64,000 bases of DNA from Phoronis australis (lineage: Eukaryota > Phoronida > Phoronidae), in the NCBI GenBank assembly GCA_002633005.1, contig NMRA01000264.1:506859-570858 (forward strand). Direction: 5' to 3'. The notes beneath the pieces are model-generated. The model saw only the letters and a program-made list of their open reading frames with translations, ran no database searches and was not told the origin of the DNA. A program made the translations under genes and the position numbers. Shown here piece after piece: positions 36,171-48,500 of this stretch (the first letter of the stretch is position 1; each line of letters opens with the position of its first letter).

Positions 36171-36463
36171 AATCTGTGCAAAATAGATCTTTCATTGATT
36201 TAGTCAGATGAAGCTTATAAAATTGCTACAACCCAGAAAACTAAATACGGCGATTATACAAAATTCAGAACCAAATACTCATGAGGCGTTTGTAAAATCA
36301 ATAACTTCATTTGGTTAACCCCTTATACCAGTACATACAACAGACGTGTGATTGAACATTTGAATGGTGTCGAAGGATTTGAGGGGGATTTGTAATTCTA
36401 CATTGATTTTTTTGTTATTCTATATTTATATATTTGTAATTCTATATTTATGCATTTGTAATT

Positions 36464-36501
36464 CTCTCTCTCTCTCTCTCTCTCTCTCTTTATATATATA
36501 C

Positions 36502-36543
<42 letters not shown>

Positions 36544-36545
36544 GT
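36464..36545. repeat. (CT)n then (TA)n compound microsatellite
   Basis: About 26 bp of CT followed by about 50 bp of TA/CA. Confidence 0.95.
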
Positions 36546-36559
36546 TTATATGCAGATGT

Positions 36560-36835
36560 GGGGTTATTATTTGAAACCTTGCAGCGGGGTAAAATTTTGA
36601 GACCTTGTTCCGGGGTATATATAAAATATATAGCCCGCAATTATATATGCCCCATTGGGTATATGCCACGGAGCAATATATATCCCGCAATAATATATAC
36701 CTCACTAGGTATATGCCCCAGTACAATATATAGCCCGCAAGTATATATGTCCCGTTTGGTGTATACAATATATAGCCCACAACTTTATATGTCCCGTTAG
36801 ATATATGCCTCACTACATTATATATCCCGGTTTTC
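36560..36835. repeat. ~55-60-bp tandem repeat, about four copies
   Basis: Unit approximates ATATATAGCCCGCAAN-TATATATGCCCCATTGGGTATATGCC-CAGTACA, repeated near 36628, 36680, 36726 and 36766. Adjacent to the (TA)n tract, from which it may have grown. ORFs on both strands here are by-products. Confidence 0.7.
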
Positions 36836-36839
36836 CACT

Positions 36840-38680
36840 GTTCTACAATCCACCCAATATACGAGCCCAGCAACTACATGTATATATGTGTCACATTCGG
36901 TTAAATTCTTTATGTGCCAAAATACACTCCTCCAAACACCACTTTAATAACCTGTATGCGTCCACAACAGATTTTACCACTTTCGAACTTAGAAATGTAT
37001 GATGCTTTTATCTGTTTATTATTCGGAAACGTGAGCAGATGACACTACATGTATCTGTGTCAGGCTCTACGGTGTAAATTGATACCTTTGATAAAAATAC
37101 TCTTCTAGTCTACAAATACGTTGGCACCATTTTGAATGACATTTTTGCTTAATTCGCCATCAAAAGTCTCACAGATGAACGTTTAATCATTTATTGATCT
37201 TGCACATAGTGAACTATGAATACCATAATTATCTTTAAAATCAAGTGAAGGGCACCAAAAATAGAGGAATATACATCCATAGGAACAATGCTTGTGATAT
37301 GCATGTACAAACAGTTTCATCCTGCACATCTTAGCAGACTTCCAGTCACCACAATTTTAAAATCCAACCATCTTAGTAACAATTACCACTAAAAATCTAA
37401 TTAAAGAAAATTTGACAGTTTTAGATTATTTGGTGTTTGCTTTTTTCATACAAAATCTCTCATGCATAGTGACTACAATTCTCAATAAATGAAAGCAGTT
37501 ATTTTTAAAGATGTTTAAACTGCAAAAACTGCAATGTCATTTGCCTGTATTGTCTAATTAACAAAACTCCAGTTCTGACTGGCTGTGGTTGAAGTGATGA
37601 TGGTGATGATGAAGACCCTAAGGAACGATGGCGGCACTGTATATCTTAAGACAAAAAAACATAATTAAAATATTCATTGTCACTATCATTAGTAATGGCA
37701 GATCCTGGTAACTTCACTACGCCATTATCAAATGTCCTGCTATCATCACTTTGAGCATCACGAACAGATCCCAATGACTATTTTCCCACCTCGATGGAGA
37801 CTGTCGTATTGTCATCATCACTCTCAGCATCATTGCATAGTTTGGAAATTTTTCCTTTATCTTAAAAGTCTCCAGACTTCGTACTCTTGATGACATTAAT
37901 TCAATGTATGGCCTGAAAATAAAATTGAAGTTTTTAAACATACATTTTCCTATGATAAAGGTTTGAAGATTGGGCAGGATGTTCTTTTCCATAATAAATG
38001 CATTGTGAAAGCTCTCATAAAACAGCTTTTGTTACTGTGTCTGAGACTTAATTTTAGGGAATTACAGGCATTTTTTGAATATTTTATTAAACTTAGGCCT
38101 GACAAGTATCTACTTAGTTTCATTTTTTACACTTTCCACAATTTACTTAGAGTAGAACTGTAATCATTTGGCAGGTATCCTTGCACACATAGCAAAAGCT
38201 ATCATTCCTGTGAGGTATATATTTAGTTATGAAATCTTTAGTTATACTTTACGCGTACATGTATGTCTTGTTCATATGGTAAACATTTGTCACCACTGGA
38301 GCATGAATTTAGCTTTGAGGTTTGTACATTAGCGCTACCATTTTTTGTTGTCGCACTAAGGATTGAACCTAACACTGGAGCTTCAGACCATAGGCGTGGA
38401 TCCTACATTCTTACTAAAATACACTATTTTACACAAACAATAATATAACATTAACAATTATAATAATAACAATACTTCTGTGATTTCTTCGTAGTTCAAA
38501 TCTGTTAGGTGTGTCCCCTTTAGCATCCTTGCAAAGGGGACAAAGGGGAGTTAGTAGGAAAGACGTTTTAGGAGCAGTGGCCTTTTTACAGGTTTTTGGT
38601 CTCAAGACCAAAGGACCTTTATTCTAAAGAGTGTTAACCTGAAAAAATTGAGCTTTGTTTGTTTGTGAAAATTTGACTTC
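36840..38680. other. Intergenic stretch, no supported gene
   Basis: A minus-strand phrase NDAESDDDNTTVSIE at 37791-37835 followed by GTGGGA could be a small exon, but no good acceptor precedes it. Otherwise only short ORFs. Confidence 0.3.
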
Positions 38681-38689
38681 ACTTAAAAA

Positions 38690-39630
38690 GGAAACTAAAC
38701 CATGTTTTGATGAACTCAACCAACCCTGCTCCTGTCATTTGCTCATGCATCATTGGCATCAATCTTGAAAGAGCTGGAATTGCTAAAAACTTGCACCCCT
38801 ATCTTGCCTTTTGGTCCTTGGTGGGTGGTCTTTTCACACAGTTGCCATGAAATTCTCTAAAGCGTAGTCGCGCTTGGCCGTTTAGCTGACTTTCAAGAGT
38901 TTCAAAACTTTCCGAACTTTTCAGAGTTGTCGAGAGTTACAGGCCGTTATTTTGTTCCTGGATAGTAAATATGTTTTTGTATTTGGTGATAAGTCAAAAC
39001 CGAGTATGCCTTCCTTTTGATTTTCTGAAGTGTCTTTGGTCGGAAGGGCCATTGGTCTGATTGGCCCACTGAGCATTACATCTTGCAATAAGCCTGATTA
39101 NNNNNNNNNNNNNNNNCAAATTGAAAGAAAAATCAAAATTTCGAGCTAATTACACAAAATAAACATGGGTTTAGCTAAATTTTACGTCATACATTTATTC
39201 TGTGGCCACCGGTAATTCAAAATGTGCAAAAATCCATGGTGTGTACTGTTTAAGAGTTTTCAAACTTGCTCCAAACCGATTGGCAAGGGAATATTTTATT
39301 TCAAAGGTCCAGTTTAGCAGTCATTTGTTATTAGACCAATAACGCGTTTCTTTTAAAAGCATCAGCTCTCCGTACCGGAGAGCGCCGAAGGTCAAATTTA
39401 CCAATAAGTTAAATGAATACCAAAATCTGTTTTTGTGGTTTCAACCAGTCCTAGTTCTTTCCCCTTCTAATACACCATTGGCGTCTCACATCCAGGTTCA
39501 GCTGGAATTCAGAATGGATGGTATGGTTCTTGGTGGGTGGTCTTTAACCCAGTTGATAGCTCCATTTTAAATCGTCACGCTTTCCGGTTTAGCAAACTTT
39601 GTACGAATTTGATTTTAAATTTACTCCAAT
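38690..39630. repeat. Pair of diverged direct repeats around a 16-N gap
   Basis: 38690-38935 and 39420-39625 share CTTGGTGGGTGGTCTTT, a following CA.AGTTG, and CGCTT..CCG.TTAGC.. .ACTTT blocks. A run of N occupies 39101-39116. Confidence 0.45.
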
Positions 39631-40445
39631 TTTTTTAGGATTGACGATTATCACAGAGCAATATTTTGCTATAGAGAGTTAGATAGGCAAGTCTAATTAA
39701 TTAAGCACACTTTAGGGCGCCTGTACAAAACACGGGCCCCGTTATTCAACAAAAAAACGGACAAAAGCGCAGAGCACTGACATACATTTGTATTGCTATA
39801 AGTGACGTTGGAGTGAAATCGATAGAGTTCTAGAGACTACGTAAGACAATTCTTCCTCCTGACAAGAGCCTCTAAAGCTGATAAAACTTTAAAAATTCGC
39901 CATTGATGTGAGTCGTAGTAACGATCACTGTAGGATCCAAGTGATCCACGGAGGACTGACAATAATAATTCTATATTTGCCGAGGCTTGCAGATAAGAAA
40001 AAGACAGCAATACCACAGACAAGAGACTAGTTCACATTTGCCAGTCAAACAGTCAGACGGAGTCTTAGGAAGAAATTCCTTAAAAAACGTGAGCCCAGCT
40101 GAATTGAGTGGCGGGAACAAATCACGGCCTGCGTTTCAAGAATATTTACTTTTGTTCTTTGGAAATAAACGAACTCAGAGAGAGGAATGTTGCTCTCATT
40201 CTTTGACCTCGAGCAATTTTACTCTCACAGTCCGATGACTTCATTTGCCTAGGGTATAGGTTTAATACCGGTAATTGCGATCACAGATGCTTCTGGCCTC
40301 TAATTTCATTACCTCTGGTTATAAATTTAATAATGAGTAAATTTGTTTACTATAATCAAAGGCTCATTGTTTCTGCAGCTTGTAACTGTTTATGTCAGGA
40401 ACAGATACTTGTGACGTTTGGGCGGCGTGAATGAAAGCCGATATA

Positions 40446-41212
40446 TGGAACGCCCCTAGCGTCACCTTGACGGGTCTTTTCTGACACGTTACGAATCATC
40501 GAAGCGCGTCGGACTTGTCTCGAAAGGTACTTCCCAAGTGTGTCAAATTACCGCCTCAATACTGTGCGACCAACAAGACGTTGTGGTTTGGTCAGCAATG
40601 ATGTATGCTTCGATGTCAGTCAGTTTACGGTCCCAACTCACCCGACATCTGACTAGCCTAAGCCTTCCACTTTGCATTTGACCAACAAGGGACAAGTTTA
40701 CATCTAAGGAGTGTAGCACCCTGGAAAAGTACAACGGTGGCTTCTGCGTTAGAGTCGCGTGTACAGTCAAAAATGTTATAAGCAAAAGATTGTTTATCCA
40801 AATAAACGAGGCCAACGCTGTGAGTGACGAGGACTTGATGTCTGTGACCTTGGATAATTTTCTCAGTGCTGTGCCAACAGTTGTTGAGTCCTTGTAGCTT
40901 CTGTTTGCTTAATCAGGGAAGATGTACTAGTTTTGCTCAGCGGAGACAGGACATTGTGTAGGTAGTTTTTGTGCGAGGCAGTGCTGGCCATTTTTTATAT
41001 TTTTTCTTTGTGTCAAATGCTCAGTCTTTGTAATTGTCAGTCACGTCAAAACATGACGATCTCATTGGTTTGGTCAACACTCTGTATAACCTTAACACTG
41101 ATTGGTTCTTTTAAGAACATCGACAGCATCACTGACAGTCAGTGTGTTAAATAACTCGTCACGTGTCAGAAAAGACCCGTTACAAGGTGATGCTAGTGGC
41201 GTACGGCTCCTG
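40446..41212. mobile_element. TIR-bounded non-autonomous element, about 765 bp
   Basis: Left end CGCCCCTAGCGTCACCTTGACGGGTCTTTTCTGACACGT is matched in inverse at the right end (ACGTGTCAGAAAAGACCCGTTACAAGGTGATGCTAGTGGCG) apart from two inserted bases. The interior has no recognisable transposase. Confidence 0.6.
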
Positions 41213-41391
41213 GTAAACACTCGCTGATGACGGAAGTAATCGTACAAGAGGACAAAACTATTACTTGTCGTGTAACAGTATACCTGATATGGGTGGCGGG
41301 TCTTGACATAAAACTTCTCCGACTGTGCTGCCTGTAGCGAGATATGTTAGGTTATGATTTTGAACAGGCATATTTTATTTTAAAAATCGTG

Positions 41392-41724
41392 CTAAGCAAC
41401 TGACTGTTCAGAAAAGCCCAAGTCAAATACTGGAATTTGGTTACTTGAGTTAGCGACGTCGCGTCCGTCTCTCATGGACTTCAGCTTGGCTAGTGGTGTA
41501 ACAATGATTCTGCCCAAACAGGTAGCGTTTGCCAGATTACGCGGCATCGAGGTCAGGACACTATCCCATATGTGTGACAACTGGAACCTTAATCCACCTT
41601 GTTTATTCAGAGAGGGGAGCTCAATGCGCTCGCGCAAAGCTTCTTTGACACCCCTTCTGAACCAGTCTTCAACCATCCATAAACCGTTTAATTCCCCCCG
41701 CATGCTGTCAAGGATAAGACTCAT
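41392..41724 (-). pseudogene. Retroelement fragment with SLNKQGGLRFQLS motif
   Basis: Minus-strand reading: VKEALRERIELPSLNKQGG followed by LRFQLSHIWDSVL. The pattern I.EA......P.LN..GGL is typical of the stretch downstream of GIY-YIG endonucleases in Penelope-like and related invertebrate retroelements. Only this end is present. A second copy lies in inverse orientation at 43205. Confidence 0.5.
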
Positions 41725-41842
41725 CCTGGTGATATGCTTAGTTTATGGTGTTCAGAACAAGGACCCCCAGTGCTCAGGCAGCCATGTAGGTGAACCTGAT
41801 CAGTCCTTAAAATGCGTATGCCTCAACCTGGTCGCTCTAGTT

Positions 41843-43090
41843 CAAGCCAAGTCAAGTCAAGTCATTTTATTTATAGTCGGTTTAAGTAAAACAAGAGAAA
41901 AACATTAACCATAGGCCAGTACACGACAAATAAATACATAAGTTATAAAATAAATAAATATATATATAAAATAATAACAAAATTTAAAATACTATATACA
42001 AGGTTAACAAGATTGAGCAAAATAGCACCATAGGAGAGAAGATTATGTATGATTCAAGAAATCACAGGTTCTGCACTGACAGGGAGGCTCAGTCCATGCG
42101 TTTGCATACTGCACAAGTCTTCAGTTAAATGCAGGCTCGATTTCGCCTCCTCTGATAAAGAATTCCACAAATTAGAGCCATAGCCTCTGAAAGATCGTAG
42201 ACCATACCGAGTGGTTCTACACTGAGGAATGTTTGTCCTATTGGATGATCTCAAATTATATGGGGTCCTGTGAATTGTGAGAAGGTCCCACAGAAATGGG
42301 GTGACAAATGGCTCAAAATTTTGAAAGCTTCTTTTAGAATCATTCTCTGGGGTCTAACAAGCTCAAGAGTAGGCAGATTAGCTCTCAATAATAGAGTTTC
42401 ATTTGAGCTAGAAAATCATCAAATACAAAACGCAGAGCCCTACATTGAACTCGCTCACTCTTATGTGTATTGACTTGGCCACAAAAATGCCAAATTAAAG
42501 CACAGTAGAGAAACGGGGATAAAATAAAACATTGAAAATCATCTTCCGGCTACTAAAGTCTGGAATCCTAGGCAGACGCTGTAAAACATTGAGCTGAGCT
42601 CCTGTCTTTCGGCATAAAACTTTGATATGGTTGTCAAAACTGAGGTCCTCATTGATTACAACACCAAGTAATTTAACGTCCACCTCACTGGTGATTTTGT
42701 CTCCTTCAACCTCGTCAACAGTCCTGGATACATTCTTGGAGTCATGAAGATATATAGAATGAAGTTTTGATGGATTTGCCTCCATCATATTTTGCTTGAA
42801 CCAGGTAATTGGTTTTGAAGACTCGGATATGTCAGTATGGCAATGACATCATCTCTTATGCGAGCACTTGCTGAGAGAGCCGTTATCATCAGGATAATTA
42901 TACAACTGTGCCTCAGTAAATAAGACACTGATATCATTCGCAAAAGTATTGAACAGAACTGAACCCATGATGGACCCCTGTGGCACTCCCTTGACTATAT
43001 CTAGCCAATCACTAGACATTCCACCTATCCTAACACGCTGTTTCCTTCCTGACAGATAGGATCATAAAAAGACACATGCCTGCTCACTCA
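41843..43090 (-). mobile_element. 5'-truncated L2/CR1-type LINE
   Basis: Minus strand carries reverse-transcriptase pieces: LSGRKQRVRIGG, GVPQGSIMGSVLF, YNYPDD (catalytic Asp pair kept, usual Ala is Pro), then a 42788-42495 frame with VKLLGVVINEDLSFDNHI, and 42254-42054 with RYGLRSFRGYGSNLWNSL. Stops and frame changes show decay. The 3' end is AAATAAAATGACTTGACTTG, the short tandem tail typical of L2/CR1 elements. The 5' part is absent. Confidence 0.8.
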
Positions 43091-43204
43091 CACTCTAGTT
43101 ACGGGGACACATATGATTCGGCTATTTTTAGCCTTTGCACCACCGGACAAGATTTTGAAACTAATGATGTCACTAGTATCCTAGACTGTGAGGAAGATTG
43201 GTTC

Positions 43205-43420
43205 AGATGGACGTAAGAGAATTAGCTCTGCACGAGTGCATCGAGCGCCCCTCTTTGAATAAACAAGGTGGATTAAGGTTTCAACTGCCACACTTATGGT
43301 ATAGTGTCCTGACGTAAAGCCGCGCCAACTGGCTAAAACGTCATATATTGGCCAGAACGATTGTAAAACCACAGACAAGCTGAAGTTCGTGAGAGACGGG
43401 CGCAACGTCGCTAAATCAAG
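43205..43420 (+). pseudogene. Retroelement fragment, inverted partner of 41392-41724
   Basis: Reads ERPSLNKQGGLRFQLPHLW then YSVLT and a stop; later VRDGRNVAKSS. Clearly homologous to the minus-strand fragment at 41392-41724. The two copies flank the LINE as an inverted pair and this one runs directly into foldback 2. Confidence 0.5.
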
Positions 43421-43842
43421 TTCAAGGTACCTAAACTACACGGTCAACGGACTCATAAACACGTGCACGGACGCATGAACACGGCTCAGGCGGATTTGCA
43501 AACACCGTCCACTGACTCACAAACACGGGAACGGACTCACAAAACACGATCCACGCACCCAAATAAACGGGATACGGACTCATATTCACAAGGAAACACG
43601 GTTAACGGACCGCCAAACACGGGTCACGGACTCATCGGCTTCCTAGGTCAGCTGACATGTGTTTGGCGGCCCGTTAACTGTGTTAACTTTCCTCGTGAAT
43701 ATGAGTCCGTGTCCCGTGTATTTGGGTGTGTGGATCGAGTTTTGTGAGTCCGTTCCCGTGTTTTGTGAGTCAGAGGACGGTGTTTGCAGGTCCGTGAGTC
43801 GTGTTTATGAGTCCGTTGCCCGCGTAGTTTAGGTACCTTGAA
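43421..43842. repeat. Foldback 2: 422-bp near-palindrome, arms 200/184 bp, spacer 38 bp
   Basis: Outer ends TTCAAGGTACCTAAACTAC and GTAGTTTAGGTACCTTGAA are inverse copies. Inner ends CCGCCAAACAC and GTGTTTGGCGG enclose 43621-43658. The arms are built from sub-repeats of ACGGACTCA..AACACGG. The right edge is 22 bp from the stop codon of the TIR-domain gene, so it should lie in that gene's 3' UTR. Confidence 0.9.
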
Positions 43843-43864
43843 GTTAGTAAAATTCAGTATATGA

Positions 43865-45516
43865 CTACATTTTTCTGTATTTTGTTGCCTCAACTAGATG
43901 ACTCAAAATTTCCATGCTTTTACTGACCGATTTCCTGTAACAAAGCGTTTCACCAAAATATTGTCGCCTGAGTGCTTTCCACCTCGTTGTATGACAGAGA
44001 GAATAAGATAACAGTTCATAAAAAAGATCCATGTTAAACGTGACTGTACAATCATCTCTATGATAAGAAGCGTATGTATCCTTTACAGTATGGCTGCCTG
44101 TCAAAGAGAAGCTCTCTAACTGAAATTATGCATATTATGCCCATTGTTTCTGAAAAGTCAACAACGGCGGTCAAAACAAACGAATGCGTCCATCTAAAGA
44201 AGAATTAGAAGTTTCAATCATGTACTGTGTATTTAATTGACGAGTTGAATAACGTCATCTTGCCATTCATACATGTACCTCACCATTGAGCTCTGAAAGG
44301 GAGATTTTATAGACGTATCAAAGATCTCAATTATTAACTGGCCCTATATCTAACGAAAATTGTTTAAGTCCAATAATTTTGGTCAATTCTCTTTAGCAAT
44401 AATTTCTTTTCATTAGACAATTCTTTCCGGGTGTTAAAACACTCAGAGAAACCCTTTAAATGGGTTTAGCAAAGTAGACGCCTGCCGTGTAACGTCAGGT
44501 AACAAAACTGACCGTGACCTTATTGAGCTAGTCGAGCTGAATGTAATGCAAAATACATCGTTATTAATCGCATGCTCCGGCAAAATCACTTACCGTTTCG
44601 TAGTGCCTCATACAGTCTGCAACAAACCTCTTTCACTCCGATCGGGCGAGCATCAAGGCAATAGAAAGTCGACAAGTATAAACGCAGCTTGCAGGTTTTG
44701 TACAAAACCGGTATAAATTTGCTCTTTAAATTGAAGATGGACAATTGTCTTTGATAATCATCGAAACTGGTTTGCGCTGATGGACTCAGGATGGCCACAG
44801 TTATCTCGCTTTCTTGAACGAACTCTTCGATGCCACTAATTATCGTTTTTCCTAAACGTATATCTTCTTTCGTGACACATTTTATGTTGTAACGTTTTTT
44901 AAGCAGACTACACATTTTGTTCGCGTAACCTGCATCAAAGTCGCTGCTTAGTATAAACATATGGTTCCGATTTCCCGATTCGTCATCGCTGTCTGTAAAA
45001 CTAAGAATACATCACAATTGTGAATCATATTGTACATATAAATTGATGTTAAATCTTGCCTGTAACAATCAAATGAAGAAATTACTGATACGTTATACAT
45101 CTTGATGCATCCGGCTTTTATGTAAACAAAATTGTGTAGGCGCTATAAGACATTTTATCTTGATGTAATACTTCACGAAAGAATTGCAAGGCAACTTCTT
45201 TAAAACATATACCTTAATAATTTTGGGTACTTGGTTCGAGTGCAGTGGTCCCACCATCGAATAACTCTAGGTTATGTAAGGTTAGTTTGGGTTTTTGAAA
45301 CAAGTCTCTCCCTGTGAGAACATGGACCTAAAGACTGGCTACTACTTCGAGTCTCTCTTATTTGTTCTCGAGAAAGCTAACCATTACTTTTTAAGTTCAC
45401 GGCGACAATTCTTATTTTGAAAGAAAAAATACTTACCTTTCTTTGTGACCTCCAGTGATTTTACGCAAGCCAAATGCATTGTTGTCTATGCCCTTTGATT
45501 CCTCTCCAGTTTCCAT
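43865..45516 (-). CDS. Small TIR-domain protein, three exons, complete (235 aa)
   Basis: Exons on the minus strand: 45516-45437 (ATG), 44988-44594, 44097-43865 (TAG). Phases 2 and 1 match, giving 236 codons with the stop. Exon 2 is a TIR domain: MFILSSDFDAGYANKMCSLL (box 1 region), EDIRLGKTI (BB loop), ITVAILSPSA, and FIPVLYKTCKLR. About 30 residues precede it and 80 Lys/Arg/Tyr-rich residues follow it. No membrane segment, LRR, death domain or signal peptide is seen, so a cytoplasmic adaptor or regulator is likely (inference). Where TIR NADases and many TLR-type TIRs have WCxxE, this reads FDDYQ, so the catalytic Glu position is Gln and NAD cleavage is unlikely. The BB-loop Pro position is Leu. 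The exon 2 acceptor is a tandem ACAGACAG; only the second AG keeps frame. Confidence 0.85.
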
Positions 45517-45529
45517 TGTTAAATAATTC

Positions 45530-48500
45530 TATGAAAATGTTAAAATTTGACACATATCTCAGAAGGCTAGTGAGCTTTAACTGAAAGTTTTACATGCTAT
45601 GCTTTCTACACTTTTCTCCAGAACGCGCCGGGACAATAATTAGTTTAAATGTGACACTTTAATCAAAATATTAATTTTATTCTCAAAAAGTTGCATCAAA
45701 TAAAAACAAAATGATAATGGGCATAACAGTGACAGTGTTTTCGATAATTTTTTAAATATCTACATTTCAATATCAAATTATGCAGGCTTTCTCTTTTCAG
45801 AAATTATAGTTTTACTGAGTTCTACTGGCTGAGGCCACTGTAGCCTTGGTTCAAAGCTGTATAGTCTTCATACAGGTAGCTGGCTGGCTAAAGCCACTGC
45901 AGTTAAAAGAGCTGCTCACCTGGCAAGACAACGCAGCACTGAGGCAGGCAACCAGCCAATTATACCACCTTTTCCGATAGCCAAAAATTGATGTGAGCCC
46001 TAGCGAAACCAAGGGTCAACTGTCACCGCGTTAATGCTTGCATTATGAGCTTAGCAAAGCTTACAACCGAGAGAACTGCCATTATGCACTGGTAAGGGCC
46101 CATGTAGGAATTGACGGCAATGAAAACACAGATACATACGTGTTGGAAAAAGCGTTCTGAACCTCCTATCCTGATATCCTACAGAAATGCTGCGGGATGA
46201 GTGAACAGACCTTATTATGTACCCTGATCAGCAGCCCAGTGGTCATCGCTTAACTCCTGTATAGAAACCAAGGAAAACTGCCCCAATACGATCAAACCAA
46301 AAAGTTTGAAAAACCCGAGGCTTCTTAGATTGGGCACAAGACATGCCATTCACATATAAAAACCAACAGGTAGAGTCTATACCCAAAAGCACAGACTTTT
46401 TTGGTACTTAGCACATGAGTTTGCTTTAGTGATGTGTAGAAAATTTCGATTTTTAAGAATGTGCATCTATTATTTATCTTTTTATGACATGTACCTCCAT
46501 TTTGCAACAAAATTGGACGCCGAAGTAGATATGTTTGAATACATTTTACTAGCATGTATAGCTAGCTGATAACAAATGAGTGATACAGATTTCAGGGACT
46601 ATTATTGAATAATTTAATGGCATAACTTTCAAAATTCATTTTAAAATTTGTATGTTTTGACTTTGTGTGGCAAAAACGGTTATTTTGTAGACACATTTCT
46701 GAGCATGTGGGTTGCCCAGTGTGTGCTGAGTGCTGTACTCGCATTGAAACCTCTACCTATACACGTGGTAGTCTTTCCCAGTTTTTAATAGGCTAAAGAG
46801 CAAGCTTTTGAATGGCCCCAATTGTCTGCCTAACATAAAGTGTATTCGGCGACAAATAAAAAGTGGATACTTTTCTCAGGAAGAACGTGAACAGGAATCT
46901 CGTGATAGTTAGGTCAGGTGTTTGTCCATTGCCCCAACCATGAGGCCTGCGCACGTCTGGTGCACCGCAAAAGACATCAGTTAGTCTGCATTCCTTTCTG
47001 CTTCATGAGTAGTTGAACTATTCCCATTTATGTTTTTTAAAGAAAAAACACCTCAGATCAGGTAAAGGGGTTTGTTTTCTAGGCTGAACGAACTGACGCC
47101 GAGGGTGAATGTAGTTCAGTTTTGCTAGCTTGGATTGCTTTCGTGAGCCCTTTACAAATAAAAAAGTTGAAGTGATGCGATCCAGAATTTTTGCAGTAAC
47201 AAGTCTTCATGCTGCCAATGTGGATTTAGAACTGTTCCATATCCTTTGCAGTAACTCTGGGGTACGAGAGTTCTACCAAATAACACGCAAAAACGTAATA
47301 AGTGATGACTGAGAAAAGCGATTTTTGATAGATATTGCAACACTAATAGCATAATATCATACCTGTGAGTTTACCTCAATTGTGTCTGTTGCTGTGGACC
47401 TGGAAATGCGATTTGTATGCGACACTGTTTTATTTAAAGGCGATCATTCAATAGCCCTTTGTCAATGTCTATCGAAACTTGGTACATTGGTAAATGGAAA
47501 CTGAAACCATTTTTTTAACAAATTGATGAACGTCAACTTAATTTAACCGTTATTATGCATGTGCGCGCCAGGGGAATACAAATATTCATTTTATACAGGT
47601 ATTAGCCTTGAACTTCCATGGCAGTTCACGGCATTTGTTTTTTAAAACCAAGTATTTATCAATCAGTATCTGAGCAGACCTCACAAACAGGCAAAATTCG
47701 CGCGATCACACGCTTCGACAAAGCGTCTCGTAGAAAATTGTTTTCTTTTCAGTCAATGTACAAAGTGTTATAAGACCGCTGGCCAACAATGCAAATAGTA
47801 ACGCATATACAATTGTGTACACACAAGCACACATGGTATAGATCAACAATAGATTCACATTTTTTTAGTTTAAAAAACAACACGTTTCCTAGTTCATTTA
47901 TACAGGGCAGACGTTAATGTTTTCATTACAACAGAGAACTTCGGCTACACAGTAAATGCAAAATGATGGCATGTGAGTCACTAGGGATTACAGGTTCACG
48001 CTCGCGTGTTCGTTATGGTACATCAAAATGTTTCGGCTAAACGTACACGTATGCCCGTTTTACGGGTCGCGGATTGATTCCCGATTGCCGAACTCGTTAC
48101 TTCCTCTGAATAAAACCTGTTATGTTGCAATCAGGGTCCCATGAAGCTGACTGTCCATCGATAACTGGCTGGTTAGGACTACGTGAAGCTGTGGTGGCAC
48201 GGTGGGGGGGAGGGGGCAAAGTTACGACCGCGGTGACATCATTATATTATAGCCGGTGGAACCAATCAATATCCCTGGCATAAAAATTCCAAGCTGCCAT
48301 TTTACGATGCCAAAGGTGATTTTGGGCAAAAATGCGGAAAAAACTTTATGTTTGATTGACAAACTCTCAGGTACTCACGTTTGCTTTGAATATTTCAAAT
48401 GAAAGTATTCAACGTATTTGTTTTATTGAAATATCAAATTACGGAAACTGAGATATTTTGGCACGAACCATGATTGTACCTTTTCTATGTCTGTAACATG

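Noticed and set aside
36398-36873. ORFs rich in Ile/Tyr and Arg/Glu
   Set aside because: They translate (TA)n, (CT)n and the adjacent tandem repeat.
43463-43893. Thr/Arg-rich ORFs on both strands
   Set aside because: Both come from the two arms of foldback 2 and mirror each other.
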